This document shows, piece after piece, positions 15,858-23,432 of a stretch of 64,000 nucleotides of DNA. Positions within the stretch are counted from its first letter, which is position 1; every line of letters starts with the position of its first letter. Source of the stretch: UBA3263 sp964586765 (GTDB lineage: Bacteria > Bacteroidota > Bacteroidia > Bacteroidales > Muribaculaceae). The notes below the pieces were generated by a model. The model searched no databases. It was given only the letters and a program-made list of their open reading frames with translations, and was not told the origin of the DNA. Made by a program: the position numbers and the translations under genes. Where the stretch lies: positions 1 through 64,000 of the forward strand of contig CAZPHN010000001.1 of the NCBI GenBank assembly GCA_964586765.1. Direction: 5' to 3'.

Positions 15858-16558
15858 AATTCGTTACTTAATTCGAAAAGGCGACGCTTTTCCGCTTTAG
15901 TGAGCGATGCGTAGCCAGAGCGACGGACCTTATCCAAAAGCGAATCGAGGGTCATTGCCTCCTGTTTAGTTTTAATGGATTTACGGGAAAAACGTGGAAG
16001 CCAGCCATGTTTCATTGCCAAGCCGCACAACGCGCCCGCAACGGCACCTCCTATGTGTGCCCAGCCGCCACCGGGATTATGTTCGAGGAAAGGAAGCAGA
16101 CTGAGTGCAACGGTGATTATGGCTATAACTTTTAGGGTTACGCGCCCTATCATCAGAAGTTCAATTCCGACATAAGGCGCGATTACTGCCGCGCAGACCG
16201 CCATACCTATTACGGCGGCACTCGCTCCGAGAAGAACTCCGGAATGAATCAGTCCGAGGAGGGACGTTACGGCGAAAAATAATGCTCCGCCAAGTCCGCC
16301 GCAAACGTATGCAACCACCATTCGCCTCTCCGTTCCCACAATCATGAACAAACGGCAGAAACACCATAGCCAAAGCATATTGAATAGCAGCTCAATTATC
16401 GCTCCCTGAGTAAACATATACGTAATCGGGGTCCAGAGCCACGGGCGGGGCATAGAGAAACCGAATAGGTCAATTTCTCCTCCAAGGGCAACGGCAATCC
16501 GCAGCCCTATGAACATAATCAGGTTTATGCCTATCAACAGCTTAGTAGAGCGGACCAC
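15854..16558 (-). CDS. rhomboid-family intramembrane serine protease (short form)
   Basis: A 234-residue membrane protein with six hydrophobic segments. The catalytic dyad is visible: Ser113 in GASAAVIG and His168 in WAHIGG. In the second helix (ELLFNMLWLW) Asn60 is kept, but the histidine that usually precedes it by four residues and helps form the oxyanion hole is replaced by Glu. The C-terminal ~45 residues form a soluble tail (MTLDSLLDKVRRSGYASLTKAEKRRLFELSNEL), found on many Bacteroidetes rhomboids. It overlaps the next rhomboid gene upstream by 17 nt. Confidence 0.88.
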   Translation of the reverse strand: MVRSTKLLIGINLIMFIGLRIAVALGGEIDLFGFSMPRPWLWTPITYMFTQGAIIELLFNMLWLWCFCRLFMIVGTERRMVVAYVCGGLGGALFFAVTSLLGLIHSGVLLGASAAVIGMAVCAAVIAPYVGIELLMIGRVTLKVIAIITVALSLLPFLEHNPGGGWAHIGGAVAGALCGLAMKHGWLPRFSRKSIKTKQEAMTLDSLLDKVRRSGYASLTKAEKRRLFELSNEL

Positions 16559-17297
16559 GGTTTATTTCTCCCTTTTTTCGCCAATAGAGAATCAGGATGA
16601 GAGCCACAATCATGCCTCCGAGGTGAGCAAAGTGGGCCACACCCGCCTGCATACCCGTCACGCCGAGGAACAATTCGATGACACCATAACCAAGCACCAT
16701 CCATTTGGCTTTGATTGGCACGGGGATGAAAAACAGATATAGAGGCATATTGGGGAAGAGCATAGCGAAACCGAGCAGAACGCCATATAGCGCACCTGAA
16801 GCACCGACTGTGGGTATATTGATCAGCAAATTCAGTTGTCCGAGAAGCGGGTCACGCCAATTCATTCCTTGATTAAGGAGGCGCGGACCTTCATCGGCAA
16901 CCATGCTCAGCGTGATACCCTCGGGTAGATTACCCGCAATGCTGTGAATCCAGATTGCATATACGCCTTCCTGAACCAATGCGGCACCGATTCCTACGGT
17001 GATATAGAAGAAAAGATAGCGTTTTGATCCGAAAACTTGCTCCAGAATAGAGCCGAACATGACAACACCGAACATATTGAACAGAATATGCGTCAAACTC
17101 TGCGTTGAGTGCATAAACATATATGTAAATAACTGCCATGCCTTAAAATCAGGTGACAGGAAATAATGGAGTGCGCATGCGCGTGTAACCGCCGAATCAA
17201 AACTTGACGGCAATATTATCATTGTAAGCCACACAATCAGGTTGATAATCAACAGATTTTTGGTGACTGGCGGCATTCTGTTCCAAAATGAATTCAT
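16542..17297 (-). CDS. rhomboid-family intramembrane serine protease (second copy)
   Basis: The start at 17297 gives MNSFWNRMPPVTKNLLIINLIVW, the standard rhomboid N-terminus; the longer open frame to 17456 lies inside comM. The product is 251 residues with about six to seven hydrophobic segments. The catalytic Ser is in VGASGALYG and the His in AHFAHLGG; the oxyanion-hole pattern THILFN is complete, unlike the neighbouring short copy. An insertion of ~45 residues (IAGNLPEGITLSMVADEGPRLLNQGMNWRD) separates two helices. Rhomboids cut membrane proteins within the bilayer. Substrates are unknown. Confidence 0.9.
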   Translation of the reverse strand: MNSFWNRMPPVTKNLLIINLIVWLTMIILPSSFDSAVTRACALHYFLSPDFKAWQLFTYMFMHSTQSLTHILFNMFGVVMFGSILEQVFGSKRYLFFYITVGIGAALVQEGVYAIWIHSIAGNLPEGITLSMVADEGPRLLNQGMNWRDPLLGQLNLLINIPTVGASGALYGVLLGFAMLFPNMPLYLFFIPVPIKAKWMVLGYGVIELFLGVTGMQAGVAHFAHLGGMIVALILILYWRKKGEINRGPLY

Positions 17298-17313
17298 ATA
17301 TATAATAAGCGTG

Positions 17314-18867
17314 TTATTTGGTGAGGATGGTGCCCCAAGAGGAGCGGTCGAGGTTTCGATAGGAGATGGCTTCGCGGAGATGGGCGGGAAGAATGGATGG
17401 CGATGCGTCAAGGTCGGCGATTGTGCGCGCGACGCGCAGGATGCGGTCATAGGCACGTGCGCTCATGTCAAGGCGTGTCATCGCGTCCTTGAGTATATCG
17501 CTACATTCGGGTGTAAGCCGAGAGTGGACAGCAAGCTGTTTGGGACCCATCTGGGCGTTACAATAGATAGCTTTTTCACCGGCAAAGCGTTTGGACTGAA
17601 TTTCGCGGGCGGCAATTACGCGCTTGCGAATTTCTGAACTCGGTTCGCCGGTAGATGCCTTGTTGAGCTCTTCAAACGGAACGGGGAGGATTTCGACTTG
17701 CATGTCGATACGGTCCATCAGCGGTCCGGAAATGCGGTTCAGATATCGGTTTACTTGACCGGGCAGGCAGGAACATGCCTTAGTGGGATGATTATAATAG
17801 CCACATGGACATGGGTTCATAGACGCGACAAGCATGAAGCCTGCGGGGTAGTCGACGGCATATTTTGCGCGGGAGATGTTGATTGTGCGGTCTTCAAGCG
17901 GTTGGCGCATCACTTCGAGTACCTGACGTGAAAACTCCGGCAGCTCATCAAGAAAAAGCACACCATTGTGGGCCAAAGAGATTTCACCCGGCATAGGGTG
18001 AGAGCTTCCGCCGCCAACAAGCGCAACGGTCGATATTGTATGATGAGGCGAGCGGAAAGGTCTTGCGGTCATCAGTCGTGAACCGGAAGGTAGTTTTCCT
18101 GCTACGGAGTGAATTTTCGTGGTTTCGAGGGCTTCGGCGAGTGTAAGCGGTGGTAAAATGGAGGGCAGACGTTTTGCCATCATTGACTTTCCTGAGCCCG
18201 GAGGACCTACCAACAGGATGTTATGACCTCCGGCACACGCAACCTCAAATGCCCGTTTTACCATCTCTTGTCCTTTGACTTCAATGAAATCAAAGGGAAA
18301 ATCGTTTACGGAGCGTGCAAATTCGGCTCTGGTGTCTATTTCTGTCGGCTCAATGGGTTCTTTGCCGTTTAGGAAGGCGAAGACCTGACTTAAGCTATCT
18401 GCTCCGTAAACTTTCAGGCGGTTGACCACCGCCGCCTCGTCGACATTTGCGCGGGGCACAATCATTCCTTCAAATCCAAGTTCACGCGCCTTGATTGCCA
18501 TGGGAAGCGCGCCTTTTATGGGAAGAAGGCTGCCGTCGAGGCTCAGTTCACCCATTATCAGGAAACGGTCAAGGTTCTGGCATTGAATCTGTCCGTCGGC
18601 AGCAAGTATTCCGATGGCTATCGGCAGGTCATAAGCCGAGCCCTCCTTGCGTACGTCAGCAGGCGACATGTTGACAAGAATCCGCCGGTGAGGTGGAACG
18701 AGCGAGCTATGTTCCATCGCGCTCATGACACGCTCATAGCTTTCTTTGACGGCTGTGTCAGGCAGCCCTACAATCGAGAACTCAAATCCGCGACTTACAG
18801 ATACTTCGATTGTGATTATCAAGGCTTCAATTCCTTGAACTGTCGCACCATAGGTCTTGACCAACAT
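17314..18867 (-). CDS. comM: YifB/ComM-family Mg-chelatase-like AAA+ ATPase
   Basis: The protein has 517 residues from the ATG at 18867, which overlaps the aroE stop as ATGA and yields MLVKTYGATVQGIEALI; a start 7 codons earlier is less natural. The N-terminal Lon-like/ChlI fold carries VGLPDTAVKES and NMSPADVRKEGSAYDLPIA. The AAA+ core shows Walker A GPPGSGKSMMAKR, Walker B VLFLDELPEF, and a cysteine cluster (CPCGYYNHPTKACSC). The C-terminal Mg-chelatase lid follows. ComM is a branch-migration helicase that helps integrate foreign DNA in transformable bacteria. Confidence 0.92.
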   Translation of the reverse strand: MLVKTYGATVQGIEALIITIEVSVSRGFEFSIVGLPDTAVKESYERVMSAMEHSSLVPPHRRILVNMSPADVRKEGSAYDLPIAIGILAADGQIQCQNLDRFLIMGELSLDGSLLPIKGALPMAIKARELGFEGMIVPRANVDEAAVVNRLKVYGADSLSQVFAFLNGKEPIEPTEIDTRAEFARSVNDFPFDFIEVKGQEMVKRAFEVACAGGHNILLVGPPGSGKSMMAKRLPSILPPLTLAEALETTKIHSVAGKLPSGSRLMTARPFRSPHHTISTVALVGGGSSHPMPGEISLAHNGVLFLDELPEFSRQVLEVMRQPLEDRTINISRAKYAVDYPAGFMLVASMNPCPCGYYNHPTKACSCLPGQVNRYLNRISGPLMDRIDMQVEILPVPFEELNKASTGEPSSEIRKRVIAAREIQSKRFAGEKAIYCNAQMGPKQLAVHSRLTPECSDILKDAMTRLDMSARAYDRILRVARTIADLDASPSILPAHLREAISYRNLDRSSWGTILTK

Positions 18868-19613
18868 CAGCTTTGCCAGATTTTCCAAGCCAAAATAGCC
18901 TGAAGATGTAACATATCGAGTCCGTTTTTAACCGTCGCACCCTTTTCAGCGGCGCGTGACATAAACAGTGTCTGCTCCGGATTGTAAACCAAGTCGTAAC
19001 AGATATGCTCTGGGGTAAGGAGGCTATACGGAATAGGTGGACACGCATCAACTTTCGGCGACATGCCGAGAGGTGTAGTGTTGACAATTAGCTTGTAGGT
19101 CAACATAACCTCTTCTGTGATATCCTTATACGCGAGCTGTCCTTCTGAGGGAGTGCGGCTTACAAATTTGTAGGAAATGCCGAGCGCGTCAAGTGCGGCA
19201 CTGACTGCTTTCGATGCTCCTCCTGTGCCGAGAATCAGCGCGCTGATGGCGTTGAGTGGAAGGAGTGGGGCAAGGGTACGGGCAAAAGCAGGGGCGTCGG
19301 TATTGTTTCCTTCAAGGGAAACTACATTGCCATCGGCATCGTGACGGACACATACGGTATTTACCGCGCCTATGGCTTGCGCCTGAGGCGAAAGTGTTGT
19401 CAAATACGGAATTATCTGCTGCTTATAGGGTATGGTTACGTTAAATCCGCGGAGTTCCGGATATTCGGCAAGAAGCTCCATCAGTTCGCCAATCTCCTCA
19501 AGTTCAAAGTTGCGATATGACGCATCAATTCCTTCCCGGCGAAACTTTTCTTCAAAAAAGCGAGCCGAGAAGGAATGACCGAGAGGGTAACCAATCAGAC
19601 CATAGAGGTCCAT
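18867..19613 (-). CDS. aroE: shikimate 5-dehydrogenase
   Basis: A 248-residue protein with the AroE hallmarks: YGLIGYPLGHSFSARFF at the N-terminus, GFNVTIPYKQQIIPYL with the catalytic lysine, NTDAPAF, and the Rossmann loop LILGTGGASKAVSAAL. It reduces 3-dehydroshikimate to shikimate with NADPH in aromatic amino acid synthesis. It starts 3 nt after the rpoZ stop and overlaps comM by 1-3 nt. Slightly shorter than E. coli AroE (272), as usual in this phylum. Confidence 0.95.
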   Translation of the reverse strand: MDLYGLIGYPLGHSFSARFFEEKFRREGIDASYRNFELEEIGELMELLAEYPELRGFNVTIPYKQQIIPYLTTLSPQAQAIGAVNTVCVRHDADGNVVSLEGNNTDAPAFARTLAPLLPLNAISALILGTGGASKAVSAALDALGISYKFVSRTPSEGQLAYKDITEEVMLTYKLIVNTTPLGMSPKVDACPPIPYSLLTPEHICYDLVYNPEQTLFMSRAAEKGATVKNGLDMLHLQAILAWKIWQS

Positions 19614-19616
19614 GGC

Positions 19617-19949
19617 TTAGTCCATGTTATGGTCGCGAGCCGGATTGCGGGAATAGATTTTTCCCTCCTCATATTCCTGTGCTGCGATGAGGGTGGGTTT
19701 AGGTAATTTCTCGTAGTAACGTGAAATTTCAATCTGCTCGCGGTTCTCAGATACTTCCTCGAGTGAGTCATTGAGCGATGCAAATTCCTGAAGTTTCTTT
19801 TCAAGATCATGTTTCATCTGCTCGGAAATCTGATTTGCGCGTTTTGCAATGATTGCTACGGTTTCGTATACATTACCGGTGTCCTCAGAGAGTTTCACCA
19901 TGTCGCGTGTAACGGTGTTGAGCGGTGCGTTGGTCTTTTTGTAGTCCAT
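19617..19949 (-). CDS. rpoZ: RNA polymerase omega-like subunit
   Basis: A 110-residue soluble protein, MDYKKTNAPLNTVTRDMVKLSEDTGNVYETVAIIAKRANQISEQMKHDLEKKLQEF. The VYETVAIIAKRANQI block matches the omega/Rpb6 helix (its typical ...A..A.RA.QI pattern). The C-terminal half is a charged extension found in Bacteroidetes omega. Position directly after bamD is the standard order in this phylum. Omega assists RNA polymerase assembly by clasping beta-prime. Confidence 0.82.
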   Translation of the reverse strand: MDYKKTNAPLNTVTRDMVKLSEDTGNVYETVAIIAKRANQISEQMKHDLEKKLQEFASLNDSLEEVSENREQIEISRYYEKLPKPTLIAAQEYEEGKIYSRNPARDHNMD

Positions 19950-19970
19950 CGTGTATATTATTCTGTTTTA

Positions 19971-20783
19971 TTAGTCAACTGTGACGTGTTTAGATGCAAT
20001 TTTATAAATATTGTCTGCTTCGGAGCGGTAGCTGCTTTCCGGATAGTTGTTGATGAAACTGAAATATTCATCAATAACGGTTGTGTAACGCTCGGTTTTC
20101 TTCTCGTTGACCGAGTTCTCAGCCTCTTGGAATCGAGACTTGAGTATTAGCATTTCAAGCTGCTCCTTATACTTGGCGTAAGGGTAGGCTTTCAGTGCGT
20201 TTTGTGCCACAATGACAGCACTTTCGTAATTATTGCCGCCATATGTGCCGAGATTATAGTATAACTGAGCGTTCTGCAGCTGTTTGAGAGCCAGTTTGTC
20301 CTGCATGTCGAATACTGCATTTTGAGCTTCGCCAACGCGTGGACTATTGGGATAGAGTTCAAGGAAATTGGTCAGCTCTTTGATTGACTCTACAGTGCCG
20401 CTCTGGTCGAGCTGTGGGTCGGGTGAATCAAGGTAAAGACCATATCCGCAGAAAAAGCGGGCATCCTCCACGTATTTCCCTTTAGGATATTTCTTGTAAT
20501 ACGTAGAGAGATATGAGCCGGCGTTGAGGTAGTCTTTGGTGTTATAATTACTCATTCCGAGCATGTAAAGGGTTTCTTCGGCTTTGTCAGTGCCTCTAAA
20601 AAAGGTAACTATTTCCTGAAGTACTGATGCTGCCTGAGCATATTTCCCTTCATCATAAAGACGTTTGGCATATTCAAACTTGACATTGGGGTCACCGGTT
20701 TTCATCACGCGCTGATACTCACCGCAGCCGGCAAGAATTACAATGGCAAATGCCAATATGCTGAATATGAGTGATTTTCTCAT
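19971..20783 (-). CDS. bamD: outer-membrane assembly lipoprotein BamD
   Basis: A 270-residue protein with a lipoprotein signal (lipobox LAGC, Cys20) and five TPR-like units (YAKRLYDEGKYAQAASVLQEIV, ETLYMLGMSNYNTKDYLNAGSYLSTYYKKYPKGKYVEDARFF). BamD binds BamA in the beta-barrel assembly complex at the inner face of the outer membrane. A -7-like TAAATTTG lies ~30 nt upstream of its ATG on the minus strand. It leads a seven-gene operon that runs to the EEP gene. Confidence 0.93.
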   Translation of the reverse strand: MRKSLIFSILAFAIVILAGCGEYQRVMKTGDPNVKFEYAKRLYDEGKYAQAASVLQEIVTFFRGTDKAEETLYMLGMSNYNTKDYLNAGSYLSTYYKKYPKGKYVEDARFFCGYGLYLDSPDPQLDQSGTVESIKELTNFLELYPNSPRVGEAQNAVFDMQDKLALKQLQNAQLYYNLGTYGGNNYESAVIVAQNALKAYPYAKYKEQLEMLILKSRFQEAENSVNEKKTERYTTVIDEYFSFINNYPESSYRSEADNIYKIASKHVTVD

Positions 20784-20796
20784 TATTTTTGGTCGG

Positions 20797-21027
20797 TTAT
20801 GGGTATTTTCCGAAACGCAAATTTACAAAATCTTTTCCAATCACGCAACCATAAATAAAAAAAGTCGCACCAAAGGATTTGGATGAAACTCGAGATAGAC
20901 AGGATTTGAGTGCTTCCGAACCTTTGTAATCTGCCTTGGTACGACCCTCGGTGAGGAGGGTATCGTACGCTCCGGAAACCGGAGTGGAGCCCGCCATTAG
21001 TTCGTAAAGCTTGTCTCGGGAGTTCAT
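20797..21027 (-). CDS. doubtful small ORF upstream of bamD
   Basis: A 76-residue frame, MNSRDKLYELMAGSTPVSGAYDTLLTEGRTKADYKG..., with amino-acid use like a real protein for its first ~50 residues. The same frame stays open upstream (RIKADWETLQTI) to a stop near 21089. Its last ~20 codons coincide with the bamD promoter and leader. It may be the tail or remnant of a lost gene; I do not recognise a family. Confidence 0.25.
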   Translation of the reverse strand: MNSRDKLYELMAGSTPVSGAYDTLLTEGRTKADYKGSEALKSCLSRVSSKSFGATFFIYGCVIGKDFVNLRFGKYP

Positions 21028-21161
21028 AATGGTTTGAAGAGTTTCCCAATCTGCTTTGATGCGGCTGTATGTTTTATATCTATAAAATGACTCTCATGTC
21101 AGTTTTGTTCACTGCAAATTTAGCAAATATCGTTCATTTTTCCAAATTTTTATGACCGTTT

Positions 21162-21193
21162 TTTGTAGCAAAAACGAAAAAGCTGTAACTTTG
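21162..21193 (+). promoter_or_regulatory. promoter of lrgAB
   Basis: TTTG (21162-21165), 20-nt spacer, TAACTTTG (21186-21193). The ATG of lrgA lies only 5 nt after the -7 box, implying a leaderless or near-leaderless mRNA. Confidence 0.75.
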
Positions 21194-21198
21194 ACCCC

Positions 21199-21564
21199 AT
21201 GAATCTGATTATGCAATGTGCGGTTTTGTTTGGCTTTTTGGCAGCCGGCGAGTTGATTGTCTGGCTCACAGGAGTGCCTGTGCCATCAAGTATTATCGGT
21301 ATGATTTTGCTTGCGGCATCACTTGAAAGCGGACGTTTAAAACTCTGTCAGGTTGAAGCATTTGCTGACTTTCTAACCCGTAATCTCGGCTTCTTTTTCG
21401 TGCCGGCGGGAGTGGGGGTGATGCGGTGTCTCGGGCTGATTGCCGAGCAGTGGATCCCAATAGTGTTTGCAACTGTTGTCAGCACATTTATTATTATTGC
21501 CGTTACGGGTTGGACTCATCAGTGGTCGCGCCGTGCATCAAAACATATACGTCGCCATGGTTGA
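21199..21564 (+). CDS. lrgA: CidA/LrgA-family holin-like protein
   Basis: A 121-residue membrane protein with four helices. The motif VPVPSSIIGMILLAASLESGRLKL and the following FADFLTRNLGFFFVPAGVGVM are typical of LrgA/CidA. With LrgB it is thought to modulate murein hydrolase activity or export of small metabolites such as pyruvate. The last 8 nt overlap lrgB. Confidence 0.9.
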   Translation: MNLIMQCAVLFGFLAAGELIVWLTGVPVPSSIIGMILLAASLESGRLKLCQVEAFADFLTRNLGFFFVPAGVGVMRCLGLIAEQWIPIVFATVVSTFIIIAVTGWTHQWSRRASKHIRRHG

Positions 21565-22255
21565 TTTTTTGAGCAATCCATACTTTTTAATTGCGCTGAC
21601 ATTCGGAATATATTTGCTTGCTTCGCGTCTTCGCCGACGTTTCGGGCTTTCGCTGATGAATCCCATACTGATTTCGGTGATAGTCCTTGTGGCATTTCTC
21701 CTTTCGACCGGTGTGGAGTATGAGGCATATTATGAAGGTGGAAAATATATCGAGTTCTGGCTGAAACCGGCTGTGGTTGCACTCGGCGTACCGCTATATC
21801 GCCAGTTGTCGACCATTCGCAAGCAGTTGGTTCCGCTTTTGCTCGCCGAGCTTGCCGGATGTGTTGCCGGGCTTGTCAGCGTTGTTGCCATAGCCGAGTT
21901 ACTTGGTGCATCTAAAGAGGTAGTCATGTCGCTTGCCCCAAAGGCGGTTACTACTCCCATAGCTATGGAAATTTCATCTACGTTGGGCGGAATTCCGTCG
22001 CTGACCGCGGCTGTGGTTGTCTGCACGGGAATTTTCGGCAGTATGGCAGGGTTCAGTATGGTCAAATTGAGCAGAATCAGTTCATCAATGGCGGGAGGGC
22101 TAAGTATCGGGACTGCCTCACACGCAGTCGGTACTGCTGCTGCAATTGAGCGGGGAGGGGAGCGTTACGGCGCGTTTTCATCGCTTGGTCTGACACTCAA
22201 CGGACTCTTCACTGCGTTGCTTGCTCCGGTAATTTTGCCCTTGTTGGGCTATTAA
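21557..22255 (+). CDS. lrgB: LrgB-family membrane protein
   Basis: The ATG at 21557 gives MVDFLSNPYFLIALTFGIYLLASRL, the normal LrgB N-terminus, and overlaps lrgA by 8 nt; the open frame extends upstream within lrgA. The protein has 232 residues, about seven hydrophobic segments, and the family motif LAPKAVTTPIAMEIS plus SHAVGTAAA near the C-terminus. It works with the LrgA partner. Confidence 0.92.
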   Translation: MVDFLSNPYFLIALTFGIYLLASRLRRRFGLSLMNPILISVIVLVAFLLSTGVEYEAYYEGGKYIEFWLKPAVVALGVPLYRQLSTIRKQLVPLLLAELAGCVAGLVSVVAIAELLGASKEVVMSLAPKAVTTPIAMEISSTLGGIPSLTAAVVVCTGIFGSMAGFSMVKLSRISSSMAGGLSIGTASHAVGTAAAIERGGERYGAFSSLGLTLNGLFTALLAPVILPLLGY

Positions 22256-22291
22256 TTTTGAAAAAGCTTTCTTTTTTAGCGAAAAATTGCG

Positions 22292-22299
22292 TAAATTTG
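22292..22299 (+). promoter_or_regulatory. -7 box for the carAB operon
   Basis: TAAATTTG, 34 nt before the carA start. The upstream T-rich stretch after lrgB (AAAGCTTTCTTTTTT) may act as a weak terminator. No pyrimidine-sensing attenuator structure is seen in the short leader. Confidence 0.55.
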
Positions 22300-22333
22300 C
22301 GGCAATAAACCAAATTTACGATTTCAACTCTAT

Positions 22334-23404
22334 ATGCGCCCAACAGTCAATGCCGCTCTGATTCTTCAAGACGGCACCGTTTTCCGCGGAAAGTCGTTTG
22401 GATACCCCGGTTCTGCAGCCGGTGAGGTAGTGTTCAACACCGCTATGACAGGCTATCCCGAAAGCCTGACCGACCCAAGTTATGAAGGTCAGATACTTGT
22501 TACCACTTATCCTATCTTGGGAAACTACGGCGTTCCTCCCCGTCAGGAAAAGGATGATGTGAGCCGTTATTACGAAAGTGACCATATTCATGCCCGCGCC
22601 ATCATCGCACAGGACTATACTTATGAGCACTCACACTGGCAGGCTGACCGTTCGCTTGCCCAATGGCTTGAAGAGGAGAAAATCCCCGGTATTTATGGCA
22701 TTGATACCCGTGCGTTGACCAAGTTGCTTCGTGAAAAAGGCTCGATGCTCGGTAAGATTGTCATCGAAGGGCAGCCTGAACCGGAGTTTTATGACCCTAA
22801 TGCCGAGAATCTTGTAGCCAAGGTAAGCTGTCGCGAAGTTGAAATCCACGGCGAAGGCGAAAAGACCGTTGTACTTGTTGATTGTGGAGTAAAACATAAT
22901 ATTATCCGTTGCCTTACCCGTCGCGGAGTCAAGGTTATCAGAGTCCCTTGGGACTATGATTTCACCCAGATTCCTTACGACGGACTTTTTATATCCAACG
23001 GTCCCGGTAATCCTGACATGGTCGACGTTACCGTCGAAAACATCCGCAAGGCAATTGAAATAGGTAAGCCTATCTGCGGTATATGTATGGGAAATCAGCT
23101 GCTCAGTAAGGCTGCCGGCGCAAAAACCTATAAACTCAAGTATGGTCACCGCAGCCATAATCAGCCGGTGCGTAGGGTAGGAACGGATACCTGTTTCGTA
23201 ACTTCGCAAAACCATGGCTTTGCTGTCGATAATGAGTCTCTGCCCGCAGATTGGGAACCGCTCTTTGTAAATATGAATGACGGAACCAATGAGGGTATAC
23301 GCCATAAATCCAAACCCTTCTTCTCGGCTCAGTTCCATCCTGAGGCTTCATCGGGTCCGAAGGACACGGAGTTCCTTTTCGATGAGTTTATCCAAATGCT
23401 TTAA
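22334..23404 (+). CDS. carA: carbamoyl-phosphate synthase small (glutaminase) subunit
   Basis: The subunit has 356 residues. The N-terminal domain (ALILQDGTVFRGKSFG...GEVVFNTAMTGYPESLTDPSYEGQILVTTYP) is followed by a class I glutamine amidotransferase domain with FISNGPGNP, the nucleophile cysteine in ICGICMGNQ, and the His/Glu pair in QFHPEA. It supplies ammonia to CarB for carbamoyl phosphate, used in pyrimidine and arginine synthesis. GICMGNQ replaces the more common GICLGHQ, a normal variant in this phylum. Confidence 0.97.
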   Translation: MRPTVNAALILQDGTVFRGKSFGYPGSAAGEVVFNTAMTGYPESLTDPSYEGQILVTTYPILGNYGVPPRQEKDDVSRYYESDHIHARAIIAQDYTYEHSHWQADRSLAQWLEEEKIPGIYGIDTRALTKLLREKGSMLGKIVIEGQPEPEFYDPNAENLVAKVSCREVEIHGEGEKTVVLVDCGVKHNIIRCLTRRGVKVIRVPWDYDFTQIPYDGLFISNGPGNPDMVDVTVENIRKAIEIGKPICGICMGNQLLSKAAGAKTYKLKYGHRSHNQPVRRVGTDTCFVTSQNHGFAVDNESLPADWEPLFVNMNDGTNEGIRHKSKPFFSAQFHPEASSGPKDTEFLFDEFIQML

Positions 23405-23432
23405 AATCCTTCATACACCATTATAATTATAT

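Noticed and set aside
20797..21027. Confident gene upstream of bamD
   Set aside because: Last third covers the bamD promoter; listed only as a doubtful ORF.
22300..22333. Pyrimidine attenuator before carA
   Set aside because: Short leader without a stem-loop or T-run.
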